Assembly (NCBI GenBank): GCA_947167435.1
Contig: CAMVIC010000098.1
Span: 1-6,258 of the forward strand
DNA from: an uncultured Clostridia bacterium
GTDB lineage: Bacteria > Bacillota_A > Clostridia > Oscillospirales > Oscillospiraceae
Direction of reading: 5' to 3'
Length of the DNA: 6,258 nt
This document shows positions 1-5,809 of the stretch, piece after piece. The notes beneath the pieces were generated by a model that was not told where the DNA came from, ran no database searches, and saw only the letters and a list, made by a program, of their open reading frames with translations. Within the stretch, counting starts at the first letter, position 1, and every line of letters begins with the position of its first letter. The translations under genes were made by a program, and so were the position numbers.

Positions 1-111
1 GGCCGGGAGCTGCACTGCGGCGGCTGTCAGCACAACTGCTTCCTCTCCGACCCGGGCTGCGGCATCGGCCGGGACAAGGCGGAAAGGCTGAGGCAGGGCT
101 ATCAAGCCTGA
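1..111 (+). CDS. C-terminal end of a cysteine-tailed protein (partial, 5' end outside window)
   Basis: Frame 1 is open from the window edge to TGA at 109-111 and gives the last 36 residues of a protein. The tail holds a compact CX2CX3CX6C cluster (CGGCQHNC, then a Cys in SDPGCGIGR) and ends in a charged stretch. Four closely spaced cysteines suggest binding of zinc or an Fe-S cluster, or a redox switch. From memory, tails of the form 'C-GC-x-H-C-PLS-P-C-G-GR' occur at the ends of some small clostridial proteins, including MarR-like regulators, but the DNA-binding part is outside the window, so this is only a suggestion. The reading frame is well supported by codon use and by the terminator just downstream. 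The function is unknown. Confidence 0.6.
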   Translation, partial: GRELHCGGCQHNCFLSDPGCGIGRDKAERLRQGYQA

Positions 112-148
112 AAAACCGGAGTCCGGAGCTCAGATGGATATGCGGCAG

Positions 149-207
149 AAAACGGAAGATGATTTCGATATCCCGCTGTCGGGAGTCGAAGTCATCTTCC
201 GTTTTTT
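149..207 (+). terminator. Long rho-independent terminator after the cysteine-tailed gene
   Basis: Bases 149-174 pair with 181-205. The pairing runs A149-A152 with T202-T205, then CGGAAGATGA (153-162) with TCATCTTCCG (192-201). It continues through TTCGA/TCGAA and CCC/GGG with two G-T wobbles and one bulge, and the loop is GCTGTC. The T-run is 202-207. It starts about 38 bases after the upstream stop codon. The stem of roughly 24 bp is much longer than a usual terminator. The left arm begins with AAAA, so it could also stop transcription weakly on the - strand. Confidence 0.85.
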
Positions 208-485
208 CATGTGCGATCGTCTCTCCTGCCGGCGTGTTTCAAGACGCCTGAGCCTTCACCCGAGCTCCTTACGGCGGTTAAGCGACGGCGGTTTTTCACG
301 GATTTATGCCCCGAGCCGGTGTAATCTCTGATTCTTTTCAGGGAAAATGTGTCGAATCCGGTTTTTTTATGCCGTTTTGCTCGCCGCTGCCGCGGCAACC
401 GCAAAGCATGGTGAACTTTCCTTAGCAATGTTGAACTGCCAAAGAAATTATTAACCCCCCCGGGGGCTTCCGAAGCAGATTCTGA
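208..485. other. Non-coding leader region with short repeats and hairpins, no gene seen
   Basis: No convincing coding sequence is present on either strand; the short open frames here lack a good ribosome binding site and overlap hairpins. What can be seen is the following. GGCGT/ACGCC forms a small hairpin around 230-247. The 9-base word ACGGCGGTT occurs twice in direct orientation (271-279 and 285-293). The word TTTATGCC occurs at 303-310 and 366-373. TGCCGCGGCA is a perfect palindrome at 388-397. A C7/G5 block at 455-466 contains CCCCCGGGGG and is followed by the mini-hairpin GCTTC-C-GAAGC (466-476). This density of structure suggests a regulatory leader or the remains of one. I could not match it to a known riboswitch or T-box class. 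Confidence 0.5.
330..368 (+). terminator. Candidate weak terminator or attenuator in the leader
   Basis: GATTC (330-334) pairs with GAATC (354-358), and the adjacent TTTTC (335-339) pairs with GAAAA (343-347) around an AGG loop, leaving a six-base bulge on the right side. A run of seven T follows at 362-368. The stem is AT-rich and interrupted, so termination would be weak or conditional. It would matter only if transcription starts upstream of it. Confidence 0.3.
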
Positions 486-544
486 TATGCTAACATTTTA
501 GCATAGAGCTGTCATACACGGGATTGCTCGTCGAAACCGGTTTT
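351..544 (+). repeat. Direct repeat pair GTCGAAWCCGGTTTT in the leader
   Basis: GTCGAATCCGGTTTT at 351-365 and GTCGAAACCGGTTTT at 530-544 match at 14 of 15 positions, 179 bases apart. The second copy contains the perfect palindrome AAACCGGTTT (534-543) and lies about 29 bases before the TPR gene start; the first contains the T-run of the candidate terminator. They could be two binding sites for one regulator or a chance resemblance. Confidence 0.4.
486..505 (+). promoter_or_regulatory. Perfect palindrome: probable operator of the transporter operon
   Basis: TATGCTAA (486-493) is followed by CATT and then TTAGCATA (498-505), a perfect 8-bp inverted repeat of a size typical for a dimeric winged-helix repressor. 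It lies in the most AT-rich part of the window, 67 bases before the TPR start codon. TG at 483-484 and TATGCT at 486-491 form an extended -10 element (TGNTATNNT) overlapping the left arm. I see no good -35 at the right spacing, so the promoter itself is uncertain. There is no T-run after it, which argues against a terminator. MarR- or DtxR-type metal regulators bind sites of this general form; which one acts here is inference. Confidence 0.55.
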
Positions 545-572
545 CAAATCGCGGTGAGGGAGTGCTTGTCCG

Positions 573-1436
573 ATGGGATTCCATGTGCAGAAACCGATTG
601 ATTATCGGTCCGTTCACGATCATCCGTATACAGGGCCCGTCGACTTTCAGAAAGCGGATCTGGAGTCGGAGCGCGGCTCGGAGCCGAAGCGCATCCCGGA
701 TTCCCCCGACGTCGCCAAATGGCGGGAAATTCTCTCCCGGGCGCCGGAAGAGTATGGGGCCTGGCTTTGGCTCGGCAAATCGCTGTCGGCCCAGTTCCGC
801 TTCAACGAGGCGATTCTCCTGTACTCCCGCGCCATAGAACGGTTTCCGGACCGTTTCGACGCGTTCAAGCTGCGCGCCGGCTGCTATACGGACAGCCTGC
901 GCTTTGATCAGGCCGCGGCGGATCTGGCGACGGCACTGCGCCTGGGCGCGCCGGAAGAGGGCACGCTGTATTCCCTGGCGACGGCACAGTATCTGAGACG
1001 CGATTACCGTTCAGCCGCCGAAACGTGCGAGCGCCTGCTTTCCGTCCTCCCCCCGGATTCGCCGATGCGTCCGGCTGCAGCAGACTGGAGATTTCTGTCT
1101 CTGCTGCGGGGAGAGCAGCGGGAGGAGGCGCAGGAAGCCCTGAAGCAGATCCCCCGGCTGGAAGAGCCGCTTGCCGCCTACCGTCTTCGCTGCGCTGTCT
1201 ACAGCGGACAGATCAGCCTTGAGGAAGGGATTGCGCGTGCCCTTTCCCTTCCGCGCGATATCCAGATCATCACCTCGCTCTACGGTTTGAGCGTATACAG
1301 CGCGTTTTACTGTCAGGATCCGGAAAAAGCGCTGCGGCTGCGCAGCGAAATTCTGCTCCGGCGCTCCTATTGGCCGGCCCTCGGCTATCTGGGCGCTCTC
1401 ACCGACGCCGGGGCCGGGTCGGCCGAATCCGGATAA
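573..1436 (+). CDS. Tetratricopeptide (TPR) repeat protein
   Basis: This 287-residue protein has no signal peptide or membrane segment and is therefore probably cytoplasmic. At least three TPR units are visible from the helix pattern: about residues 61-94 (AWLWLGKSLSAQFRFNEAIL), 95-128 (FKLRAGCYTDSLRFDQAAAD) and 129-162 (YSLATAQYLRRDYRSAAETC). More helical repeat-like sequence follows to about 265. TPR domains bind other proteins or peptides and have no catalytic role of their own. The first 45 residues are polar and not repeat-like. The start ATG is preceded by a modest purine-rich site (GAGGGA, about 555-560) with acceptable spacing. It is the first gene after the palindromic operator and lies 66 bases before the methyltransferase, so it is probably co-transcribed with it. 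The family is clear; the partner and job are unknown. Confidence 0.85.
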   Translation: MGFHVQKPIDYRSVHDHPYTGPVDFQKADLESERGSEPKRIPDSPDVAKWREILSRAPEEYGAWLWLGKSLSAQFRFNEAILLYSRAIERFPDRFDAFKLRAGCYTDSLRFDQAAADLATALRLGAPEEGTLYSLATAQYLRRDYRSAAETCERLLSVLPPDSPMRPAAADWRFLSLLRGEQREEAQEALKQIPRLEEPLAAYRLRCAVYSGQISLEEGIARALSLPRDIQIITSLYGLSVYSAFYCQDPEKALRLRSEILLRRSYWPALGYLGALTDAGAGSAESG

Positions 1437-1472
1437 GCGGGGCGTGTCCGGCCCCCATGGGTTCTTTTCTTT
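1410..1472 (+). terminator. Hairpin across the TPR stop codon, possible partial terminator or RNA-processing site
   Basis: GGGGCCGG (1410-1417) pairs perfectly with CCGGCCCC (1448-1455), extended by a G1418-T1447 wobble, and the TPR stop codon (1434-1436) lies in the loop. A pyrimidine-rich tract TTCTTTTCTTT follows at 1462-1472 after a gap of six bases. The large loop and the gap make it a poor standard terminator. It could cause some read-through control or shield the upstream message end, separating expression of the TPR gene from the transporter genes. Confidence 0.3.
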
Positions 1473-1488
1473 GATGATACGGGAAGCG

Positions 1489-1494
1489 AGGAGG
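1489..1494 (+). promoter_or_regulatory. Strong ribosome binding site for the methyltransferase
   Basis: AGGAGG lies eight bases before ATG 1503. The nearer ATG at 1498 reads ATG-ACA-TGA and stops at once, so 1503 is the start. Confidence 0.85.
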
Positions 1495-1502
1495 AGCATG
1501 AC

Positions 1503-2396
1503 ATGAACTGGCATTCTCCCTATGTGTCATACTGGGCGGAACGATGGGACTACGCCATGGCACATACCGATAATTTCTGTGCGGAGATTCGCAGCAAGGA
1601 CGCAGTCGACCGGCATGAGGAGGCCAATGTTCCGTCCTTTCAGCAGGGCATGGGGCAAAGCGTCGAACGCGTGGACGCCGCGCTTGAGCGCATCGCGCAG
1701 CGCGGCTATCTGAAGCCGGAGTACAGCGCGCTGGACATCGGCGCGGGTACCGGCGCCTTTACGATCCCGCTGGCGCAGCGGCTGGACCGGGTCGCGTCGC
1801 TCGACATCTCCGTGAATATGCAGCGCTTCACACGCCAGCGGGCTGAGGCGGAAGGTCTCAACAACATAGACTTCATTCTGAAAAACTGGCGGAGCCTGGA
1901 TCTGGATGAGGCAAACATGCGCGGAGCCTATGATCTTGTGCTCTGCAGCATCAACCCCCGCGGCGTCTGCAATCTGGAGACCCTTCAGAAAATGAACCGG
2001 GCCTCGCGGGGCGGCTGCTGTCTGCTGAATTTCGCGGGCCGCTCGGAATCGAACGGGCACGGCGCCGCGCTGCAGCGGATTATCCTGGGCCGCGAGCTGG
2101 GGACCGAGGGCGGCAACGACGTGATTTTTCCCTTTAATCTGATCTATTTTCTCGGCGGGGAGCCGGATCTGAATTATACCAGAATTGTCTGGGAGAAGCA
2201 TACGCCGCCTGACAGGGCGGTGGAAGCCGTCTGCTTCAACTACTGGCGGTTTGCCGACATTACGGATGACATCCGGAAAAGAATCCGGGACTATGTTTTT
2301 TCCCACCTGGACGAAAACGGCTTCTTTGTCGAACGGGTGGAGCATCTGATCGGGATTATGGTGTGGGACGCATGGCGTATCAACGAACAAAACTGA
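1503..2396 (+). CDS. Class I SAM-dependent methyltransferase
   Basis: This 297-residue protein should transfer a methyl group from S-adenosylmethionine in the cytoplasm. The glycine-rich SAM-binding motif I is ALDIGAGTGAFTIPLA (residues 76-91). The acidic end of strand 2 is SLDIS (99-103), and strand 4 is AYDLVLCSIN (142-151). Before the core is a Trp/Tyr-rich N-terminal segment (HSPYVSYWAERWDYA) that may cover the substrate site. After about residue 180 comes an aromatic-rich C-terminal region (NLIYFLGGEPDLNY, CFNYWRF, IMVWDAW). Its layout resembles small-molecule rather than rRNA methyltransferases, but no substrate can be assigned. The gene end overlaps the first permease by 25 bases, tying it to the transporter operon. 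The context suggests it modifies the imported ligand, a chelator or a signalling compound; this is inference. Confidence 0.9.
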   Translation: MNWHSPYVSYWAERWDYAMAHTDNFCAEIRSKDAVDRHEEANVPSFQQGMGQSVERVDAALERIAQRGYLKPEYSALDIGAGTGAFTIPLAQRLDRVASLDISVNMQRFTRQRAEAEGLNNIDFILKNWRSLDLDEANMRGAYDLVLCSINPRGVCNLETLQKMNRASRGGCCLLNFAGRSESNGHGAALQRIILGRELGTEGGNDVIFPFNLIYFLGGEPDLNYTRIVWEKHTPPDRAVEAVCFNYWRFADITDDIRKRIRDYVFSHLDENGFFVERVEHLIGIMVWDAWRINEQN

Positions 2397-3397
2397 GAAT
2401 CGGTCCGCGCGTGTCGCTGCTGCTTCGCTATGCGCTGAAGGCGGCTGTCCTGATTCTGGTGATTATCAGCCTGAACTTTATTCTCATTCACCTGATGCCC
2501 GGAGACCCCATCATGCATATTCTGGGAGAGGAACAGTACTACGCGCTCAACAATCAGTTTCCCGAGCGGCTGGAGGAGGTCAGGCGCAGCTACTCTCTCG
2601 ACGGTTCCCTGCTGAGCCAGTACCTTCGCTTTATGTATAACGTGGTCACTTTCCGATTCGGGCATTCCTATATCGACGGCACCAGCGTGACGGACAACGT
2701 ATTTTTCCGCCTGCGCTGGACGCTGACGCTGTCTCTCTGCGCGATTGTGATCTCCGCCCTGGTCGGCGGAGCACTGGGCGTGGTGGCCGGATACAAAAAA
2801 GGCGGCCGGACAGACTCCATACTCACGGCGGTCTTTCTGCTGCTTGAAACCATTCCGGCCAACTGTCTGGCGCTCATCATGCTGGTAATCTTTTCCTTCA
2901 AGCTGCGCTGGTTCCCCGTGGGCGGCATGACCTCAGCCGGCCTGAGCGGCTGGGCCAAGACACTCAGCATCCTCCAGCACATGGTTCTCCCGGTCGCTGT
3001 GCTGAGTCTTTACCGTACCGCGGCCAATTTCCTGCTGATGAAGAGCTACATTTCCCAGATCCGCGACGAGGATTACATGACCGTCGCCGTGTCAAAGGGG
3101 CTGAAGAAAAGCCGCGTGCTCTTTGTTCACCTGCTGAAAAACGCGATGGTCCCCTATATCACAACGCTCTGCATGCAGATGGGACACATCATTTCCGGTT
3201 CCATGCTCATTGAGGTCGTCTTCTCCTGGAAGGGAATGGGGACGCTCATCTACGACGCCGTGATGTCAAAGGACTATCCCACGATTCAGATGTGCTTCCT
3301 TCTGATTGCCGGCTGTGTGGTTCTGTTCAACTTTGTGGCGGATGTCCTGTGCATGCAGATGGACCCGCGGATTCGGGACGGTATGGCCTATGAATAA
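2372..3397 (+). CDS. ABC transporter permease, DppB/NikB type
   Basis: This 341-residue inner-membrane protein forms one half of the channel of a peptide/nickel-class importer. It starts with a membrane helix (about 21-42) leading into HLMPGDP (40-46), the hallmark N-terminal motif of this family. A large external segment follows (about 45-110, with LDGSLLSQYLRF), and then five further hydrophobic segments at about 112-140, 149-176, 200-226, 258-290 and 306-328. The cytoplasmic EAA-type loop that docks the ATPase is EDYMTVAVSKGLKKSRVL (233-250) continuing to NAMVPYIT. The C-terminus DPRIRDG is also typical. Length is normal for the family. I chose ATG 2372; an in-frame GTG at 2363 would add three residues. 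The start lies inside the methyltransferase gene, so translation is probably coupled. Confidence 0.92.
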   Translation: MAYQRTKLRIGPRVSLLLRYALKAAVLILVIISLNFILIHLMPGDPIMHILGEEQYYALNNQFPERLEEVRRSYSLDGSLLSQYLRFMYNVVTFRFGHSYIDGTSVTDNVFFRLRWTLTLSLCAIVISALVGGALGVVAGYKKGGRTDSILTAVFLLLETIPANCLALIMLVIFSFKLRWFPVGGMTSAGLSGWAKTLSILQHMVLPVAVLSLYRTAANFLLMKSYISQIRDEDYMTVAVSKGLKKSRVLFVHLLKNAMVPYITTLCMQMGHIISGSMLIEVVFSWKGMGTLIYDAVMSKDYPTIQMCFLLIAGCVVLFNFVADVLCMQMDPRIRDGMAYE

Positions 3398-4229
3398 GCG
3401 ATCGGGAAAGTTCGGGACAAGACTCGGCCTCGCGATCTTTCTGTTTTTTCTTCTGATCGCAATCTTCGCCGACGTACTTGCACCCTATTCGATGAATGAG
3501 CTGGGCAAGGCCTTTGCCAGGCCCGGCGCAGAGCATCTGCTCGGCACAAACGACATCGGACAGGACATTTTCAGTGAGCTGATTCTGGGTACGCGCGCCT
3601 CGCTGCTCACGGGCATCACGGCCGCCTTCTTCACCGTTTTTCTGGGCACGGTGCTTGGTCTGAGCGCCGGCTATCTGGGCGATACCGCGGACAGAATCAT
3701 TCGCGCGCTCATATCGGTCTTCATGGCCATTCCGCAGCTTCCGCTGACCATCGTGCTGGTGGCCTTCATGGAGCCGAGCATCTGGAACATCATCCTCGCC
3801 ATCGTGCTGACCTCCTGGACGTCCTCGGCGCGTATTGTCCGCTCCAAGGTGATGGAGATCAAGCAGCTGCCCTTCGTCAAGATTGAGGAAACCCTCGGGC
3901 AGAAAAAGCTTGTGATCATGTTCCGGCATATTCTCCCCAACATCAAGGACATTCTGCTCATGCGCTCAACGCTGGCTGTTTCCTCCGCGATGCTGACGGA
4001 AGCCAGTCTGAGCTTTCTGGGCCTTGGCAGCTACAACCAGAAGAGCTGGGGCTCCATTCTGTACTATGCCTTCAACAAAAACGGCGTTATCGCAAATTTC
4101 TACTGGTGGTACGTTCCGCCGCTCGTCTGTATCAGCCTCTGCATTTTTGCCTTCATCCTCATGGGATACTACGGCATAGGCACAGAGGATGCCGGAGGAG
4201 AAAGCAGCTATGAGGTGCGCCATGATTGA
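3390..4229 (+). CDS. ABC transporter permease, DppC/NikC type
   Basis: This 279-residue protein is the second channel subunit and partners the preceding permease. After an N-terminal membrane helix (about 11-32) comes HLLGTNDIGQDIFSELILG (49-67), the conserved family motif usually written HPLGTDxxGRDxxSRxxxG. Transmembrane segments follow at about 71-95, 105-127, 131-146, 192-210 and 240-260. The EAA-type ATPase-docking loop is PFVKIEETLGQKKLVIMFRH (161-180) followed by ILPN, and SFLGLGSYNQKSWG (208-221) is the usual downstream signature. The start is ATG 3390, overlapping the previous stop in ATGAATAA, with GGGACGG (about 3376-3382) as ribosome site. The frame stays open further upstream to 3306, but that part is antisense-frame noise inside the first permease. 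The last 20 residues are polar and differ from the usual DPR-type ending. Confidence 0.92.
   Translation: MNKRSGKFGTRLGLAIFLFFLLIAIFADVLAPYSMNELGKAFARPGAEHLLGTNDIGQDIFSELILGTRASLLTGITAAFFTVFLGTVLGLSAGYLGDTADRIIRALISVFMAIPQLPLTIVLVAFMEPSIWNIILAIVLTSWTSSARIVRSKVMEIKQLPFVKIEETLGQKKLVIMFRHILPNIKDILLMRSTLAVSSAMLTEASLSFLGLGSYNQKSWGSILYYAFNKNGVIANFYWWYVPPLVCISLCIFAFILMGYYGIGTEDAGGESSYEVRHD
4194..4200 (+). promoter_or_regulatory. Ribosome binding site that fixes the first ATPase start
   Basis: GGAGGAG lies nine bases before ATG 4210. The other in-frame starts fit worse: ATG 4189 lies before the site, and ATG 4222 is 21 bases after it. Confidence 0.75.
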
Positions 4230-5142
4230 GATCAGCAATCTGTCGGTCAGCTTTTCCGGGGGCGTCAGGGCGCTTGACTGTGTGTCGCTGTGCGTTCCGG
4301 ACAACAGCCGGACCGTAATCGTCGGCGAGTCAGGAAGCGGCAAAAGCGTTCTTCTGTCCGCCATCATGCGCATCCTGCCGCCCGGCGCAAGCGTCAGCGG
4401 CAGCATCCGCGCCGACGGGCAGGAGCTGCTGTCGCTCCGGGAGAAGGAGATGAACCGCCTGCGCGGGCGCCGCATCGCCTATATTCCGCAGGGCAGCGCC
4501 TCAAGCATGAACCCTCTGCTCACCGTAGGCTATCAAATCGCCGAGCCGATGGTGCAGTTTCAGCTGGCCACCCGCAAAAACGCGGCCGAAAAGGTGATTC
4601 ACTGGCTCAGGCAGCTGAAGATCGGTGAGGAGGAAAAAGTGGCCGCTTCCTATCCGCATACGCTCAGCGGCGGGATGCGGCAGCGCGCCCTGATCGCCAT
4701 GGGTGCGGCGGCCGGCGCCCCCATCCTCCTGGCGGACGAGCCCACCAAGGGCCTCGACGAGGAACGGATCGAGGCGGTGATTGCCGTCTTTGAGCGGCTT
4801 CGGGACAGGAGTATCCTTTTTGTCAGCCACGACCTGCGCTTTGCCGAGCGGATTGCCGACAGGGTCTGCGTCCTGTACGCGGCTCAGGCAGTAGAGAGCT
4901 GCTCAAAGGCAGACTTCTTCCGGGAGCCCCTGCATCCCTATTCCCGTCTGATGCTCTCTGCCATGCCGGAGCGCGGATTGCAGGCGGATACGGGCTTTGC
5001 CCCGACCCACGACCGGTATGAGGGCTTCGGATGCCGCTTCCGGGAGCGCTGCCCCTTTCAGAGTGAACGCTGCAAGGAGCAGCCGCCGGAGCTTGCGCTT
5101 GGGGATAGAAAGGTGAGGTGTTGGCAATATGCTGCGCGCTGA
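4210..5142 (+). CDS. ABC transporter ATP-binding protein, OppD/DppD type
   Basis: This 310-residue cytoplasmic ATPase is one of two that power the importer. It shows Walker A GESGSGKS (39-46), Q-loop YIPQGSASSMNP (91-102), signature LSGGMRQR (152-159), Walker B ILLADEP (172-178) and switch His in FVSHD (H207). All catalytic motifs look intact. The C-terminal oligopeptide/dipeptide extension is present: HPYSRLMLSAMP (242-253), then four cysteines at 275, 281, 288 and 304 in the pattern CX5CX6CX15C. In this family that cysteine set is common and has been linked to an Fe-S cluster in some members. Length is close to normal. The start overlaps the permease by 20 bases. An alternative start at 4222 would remove four residues (MRCA). 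The substrate cannot be told from this subunit. Confidence 0.93.
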   Translation: MRCAMIEISNLSVSFSGGVRALDCVSLCVPDNSRTVIVGESGSGKSVLLSAIMRILPPGASVSGSIRADGQELLSLREKEMNRLRGRRIAYIPQGSASSMNPLLTVGYQIAEPMVQFQLATRKNAAEKVIHWLRQLKIGEEEKVAASYPHTLSGGMRQRALIAMGAAAGAPILLADEPTKGLDEERIEAVIAVFERLRDRSILFVSHDLRFAERIADRVCVLYAAQAVESCSKADFFREPLHPYSRLMLSAMPERGLQADTGFAPTHDRYEGFGCRFRERCPFQSERCKEQPPELALGDRKVRCWQYAAR

Positions 5143-5809
5143 ACACATCTCCCACACCTACCGCAACCGTTCCTATTCCCATCATGTGCTTGACGATGTG
5201 AGCATTCACATCGGAGAGGGCGAGACGGTCGGCCTGCTCGGTGCCAGCGGCAGCGGAAAGACGACGCTGGGCCAGATCGTCTGCGGTCTGCTCAAAGCCG
5301 GCGGGGGGACGCTGTATTACCGCGGCGAAAAGCTCAGCTATCCCTTTCGCGGTCAGGCGAGAAGGGACATTCAGATTCTGTTTCAGCATCCGGAGGTCTC
5401 CTTCAATCCCAGACTTACGGTAAGCACAAGCATGAAGGAAATTTTTCGCCTGTACGATATTCCCTATTCCAGGCAGGCGCTGCTGGAAAGGCTTGAACCC
5501 TTCGGCATCTACGACGAGCATCTGGACCGTTTCCCGGCGCAGCTTTCGGGCGGAGAGCTGCAGCGCATGGCGCTCTGCCGCGTGCTTCTTGCGCAGCCGC
5601 GGCTGATCGTCCTCGACGAGCCCACAAGCATGCTGGATTCGATCACGCAGGCACAGATTGTGCGCATGCTGCAGCAGCTGCAGCGCTCGCGCGGCCTGTC
5701 GTATCTCTTCATCACACATAATTGCGCTCTCTGCGACTACGCCAGTGCGCGCATTTATCAAATCAGAGAAGGTCACATCGTGACAAATGAAAAGGAGGAA
5801 AAAACATGA
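5129..5809 (+). CDS. ABC transporter ATP-binding protein, OppF/NikE type, short form
   Basis: This 226-residue ATPase is expected to pair with the preceding one under the two permeases. Walker A is GASGSGKT (38-45), the Q-loop is LFQHPEVSFNPRLTV (84-98), the signature is LSGGELQR (139-146), Walker B is LIVLDEP (159-165) and the switch His is H197 in FITHN. The phrase SFNPRLTV after the Q-loop is characteristic of peptide/nickel-class ATPases. The protein stops right after the nucleotide-binding domain and lacks the C-terminal extension that OppF/DppF proteins (usually over 300 residues) carry; it is also shorter than NikE. The end is a clean stop overlapping the next start, so this looks natural rather than broken. 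The start overlaps the upstream gene by 14 bases, with GGTGAGG (5112-5118) as ribosome site. Confidence 0.92.
   Translation: MLRAEHISHTYRNRSYSHHVLDDVSIHIGEGETVGLLGASGSGKTTLGQIVCGLLKAGGGTLYYRGEKLSYPFRGQARRDIQILFQHPEVSFNPRLTVSTSMKEIFRLYDIPYSRQALLERLEPFGIYDEHLDRFPAQLSGGELQRMALCRVLLAQPRLIVLDEPTSMLDSITQAQIVRMLQQLQRSRGLSYLFITHNCALCDYASARIYQIREGHIVTNEKEEKT
5791..5798 (+). promoter_or_regulatory. Near-ideal ribosome binding site for the solute-binding protein
   Basis: AAAGGAGG, a full anti-16S match, lies seven bases before ATG 5806 and inside the end of the ATPase gene. It is the strongest such site in the operon, which fits the need for more binding protein than membrane subunits. Confidence 0.9.

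Noticed and set aside
134..331. Small + strand open frame of 65 codons
   Set aside because: It runs through the long terminator hairpin, has no good ribosome site and gives an Arg/Ser-rich sequence without family likeness.
208..345. Glycine-riboswitch-like words on the - strand (GCCG-AAGGAGC, GGGTGAA, CTCAGGC, GGAGAGAC)
   Set aside because: The words occur in roughly the right order, but the closing P1 stem is not formed, the core AAGGAGC has an inserted base before it, and there is no - strand gene downstream for it to control. A covariance-model scan would settle it.
375..410. T-box or cobalamin-riboswitch-like string around GCCGCGGCAACCGC
   Set aside because: Only a short GC-rich resemblance; no specifier loop, terminator/antiterminator pair or conserved cobalamin core could be traced.
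207..428. Small - strand open frame of 73 codons
   Set aside because: The very basic, low-order composition looks like translated non-coding DNA; no ribosome site or homologous motif was seen.
2363..2371. GTG start for the first permease
   Set aside because: It would add only three residues; ATG 2372 is three codons later and a better codon. Not excluded.
1527..2390. Long - strand open frame opposite the methyltransferase
   Set aside because: The + strand frame carries a clear SAM-binding motif and ribosome site; the reverse frame is a by-product of GC-rich codon use.
3306..3389. Upstream extension of the second permease
   Set aside because: The extra 28 residues lie in the shadow of the first permease; ATG 3390 has a ribosome site and gives the normal N-terminus.
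4189..4209. Earlier ATG for the first ATPase
   Set aside because: It precedes the GGAGGAG ribosome site, which is correctly spaced for ATG 4210.
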